64,000 nt of DNA from an uncultured Helicobacteraceae bacterium. Lineage in GTDB: Bacteria; Campylobacterota; Campylobacteria; Campylobacterales; Helicobacteraceae. Positions 63,290-64,000 of the stretch are shown one piece after another. The notes beneath the pieces are model-generated. The model saw nothing but the letters and a program-made list of their open reading frames with translations, made no database searches and was not told where the DNA came from. The number at the start of each line of letters is the position of its first letter. Position 1 is the stretch's first letter. Position numbers and translations under genes: made by a program. Where the stretch lies: the NCBI GenBank assembly GCA_934668765.1, contig CAKUOH010000003.1:49211-113210 (forward strand). The letters run 5' to 3'.

Positions 63290-64000
63290 TTGTCATTGCG
63301 AGATTCGCTTACAAACCCTGCATCGCAAAAGCGATTTGTGGCAAAGCAAAAAAGAATCAAAAGTAAATTCGTCATTGCGAGAAAAACGCAGTTTTTCGTG
63401 GCAATCTAAACTTTTCGTCATTGTGAGAATCTGCGCTTTTGTAAAAAAACAAATCGTCATTGTGAGACTTGCCGCTAGGTAAGTCGTGGCATCCAAATTT
63501 TCTGTCATTGTGAGATTCGCTTACGAACCCTGCAAATCCATAGGATTTTTGTGGCATCCAAACTTTATTTTCCCCCTCCCTTGCGGAGTTGTAGTTATCT
63601 TTTTTTCCATTGCGCGTGGTAACACCACACTTCCCCCCTCCCTTGCGGAGAATTTTGCATTTCTTTCCCCCTCCCTTGCGGATGGGGATTAAGGGGGTGG
63701 GTAGAATATTTTAGATTGCTTTGTTTTCTTTGTTTGCTCACAATGACGCTTTACTTTATCTTTGTCATTGCGAGAAGTAGATTTGTTAGAATCTGATTCG
63801 TGGCAATCTATATTTTGTTGGATTTTTTTGGATTGCTTTGTTTTTTTAGCAAAATCTCACATTAGCGATTTTACCCACCCCCTTAATCCCCCTCCGCAAG
63901 GGAGGGGGAAAGAGAAAAGAAACCTACCTACAATAAGGGAGGGGGAGAGATAAAGTGAATCGCCATCCAACAAGGGATGGGCTTAAAATTCTGTCATTGC
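63290..64000. repeat. Dense repeat region after flgL
   Basis: No gene visible. TCATTG(C/T)GAG-type units start near 63292, 63372, 63418, 63455 and 63504. C-rich half-units lie near 63573-63660. A full C-rich element has arms at 63667-63703 and 63872-63908, enclosing TCATTGCGAG...GTGGCAATCTA (63763-63808). Further degenerate copies run to the window edge, ending in CTGTCATTGC. Short open frames here are repeat artefacts. Confidence 0.85.

Noticed and set aside
63486..63953. Open frames at 63486-63692 and 63762-63953
   Set aside because: They are the same repeats (THPLNPPPQG-type peptides) and have no start signals.
1..64000. tRNA or rRNA genes
   Set aside because: No GTTCGA-type T-loop with matching acceptor arms and no rRNA core sequence noticed; the intergenic gaps are short or repeat-filled.

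Overview
The window looks like chromosome of an enterohepatic-type Helicobacter (Campylobacterota). The evidence is gene content and micro-synteny with H. pylori as I remember it: ndk-(DUF177)-rpmF-plsX-fabH, NFACT-recN-nadK, murE-(HP1493-like)-nfu, pyrD-M16 protease-dapA-SDR-pgsA, and a complete nuoABCD-X-Y-GHIJKLMN-pflA block in which nuoE and nuoF are replaced by the two unrelated small genes typical of Helicobacter and Campylobacter. I see no tRNA, rRNA, CRISPR array or insertion sequence with a transposase.

Layout. 1-7000: the end of a Na/phosphate symporter gene, then a leftward hypF-hypB-hypC operon followed by a GT25 glycosyltransferase and an AAA-type ATPase. 7100-12500: rightward RRM protein, CPx-type metal ATPase, and an unfamiliar pair made of a DnaJ-type zinc-finger tail-anchored protein and a DUF285-repeat tail-anchored protein behind a poly-G promoter tract. 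12500-22300: housekeeping genes (purB, murE, nfu, NFACT, recN, nadK) plus a probable flagellar gene. 22300-30500: accessory segment with a type III restriction-modification system (res, mod), mntP, a repeat array, an outer-membrane protein switched off by a G12 tract, and a possible McrB-N-like protein. 30500-43700: fatty-acid/phospholipid and ndk operon, a TonB receptor with a G10 tract in its signal peptide, then the pyrD to yggS block. 43700-60300: pflA and the nuo operon, all leftward. 60674-63226: flgL; the last 770 bases are almost entirely repeats.

The strongest unusual signal is a population of small palindromic repeats of at least five kinds that sit between genes and also inside coding sequences without breaking the frame. 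They lengthen surface loops or tails of a GT25 glycosyltransferase, HypF, the type III methylase Mod, NuoL, NuoI and the NuoE-position protein. The TCATTGCGAG-type repeat is read in the same frame (S-L-R or a close variant) in four different proteins, and the C-rich element contributes the same peptide, THPxxPSAREGE, in three. This resembles the protein-coding palindromic elements described in Rickettsia. I do not know of a description of it for Helicobacter, although I could not search.

A second theme is contingency switching. Mononucleotide tracts lie in the signal peptides of two outer-membrane proteins (one on, one off) and in the presumed promoters of two more loci. A third is the density of GATTC/GAATC words, which encode Asp/Glu-Ser rich tails on unrelated proteins.
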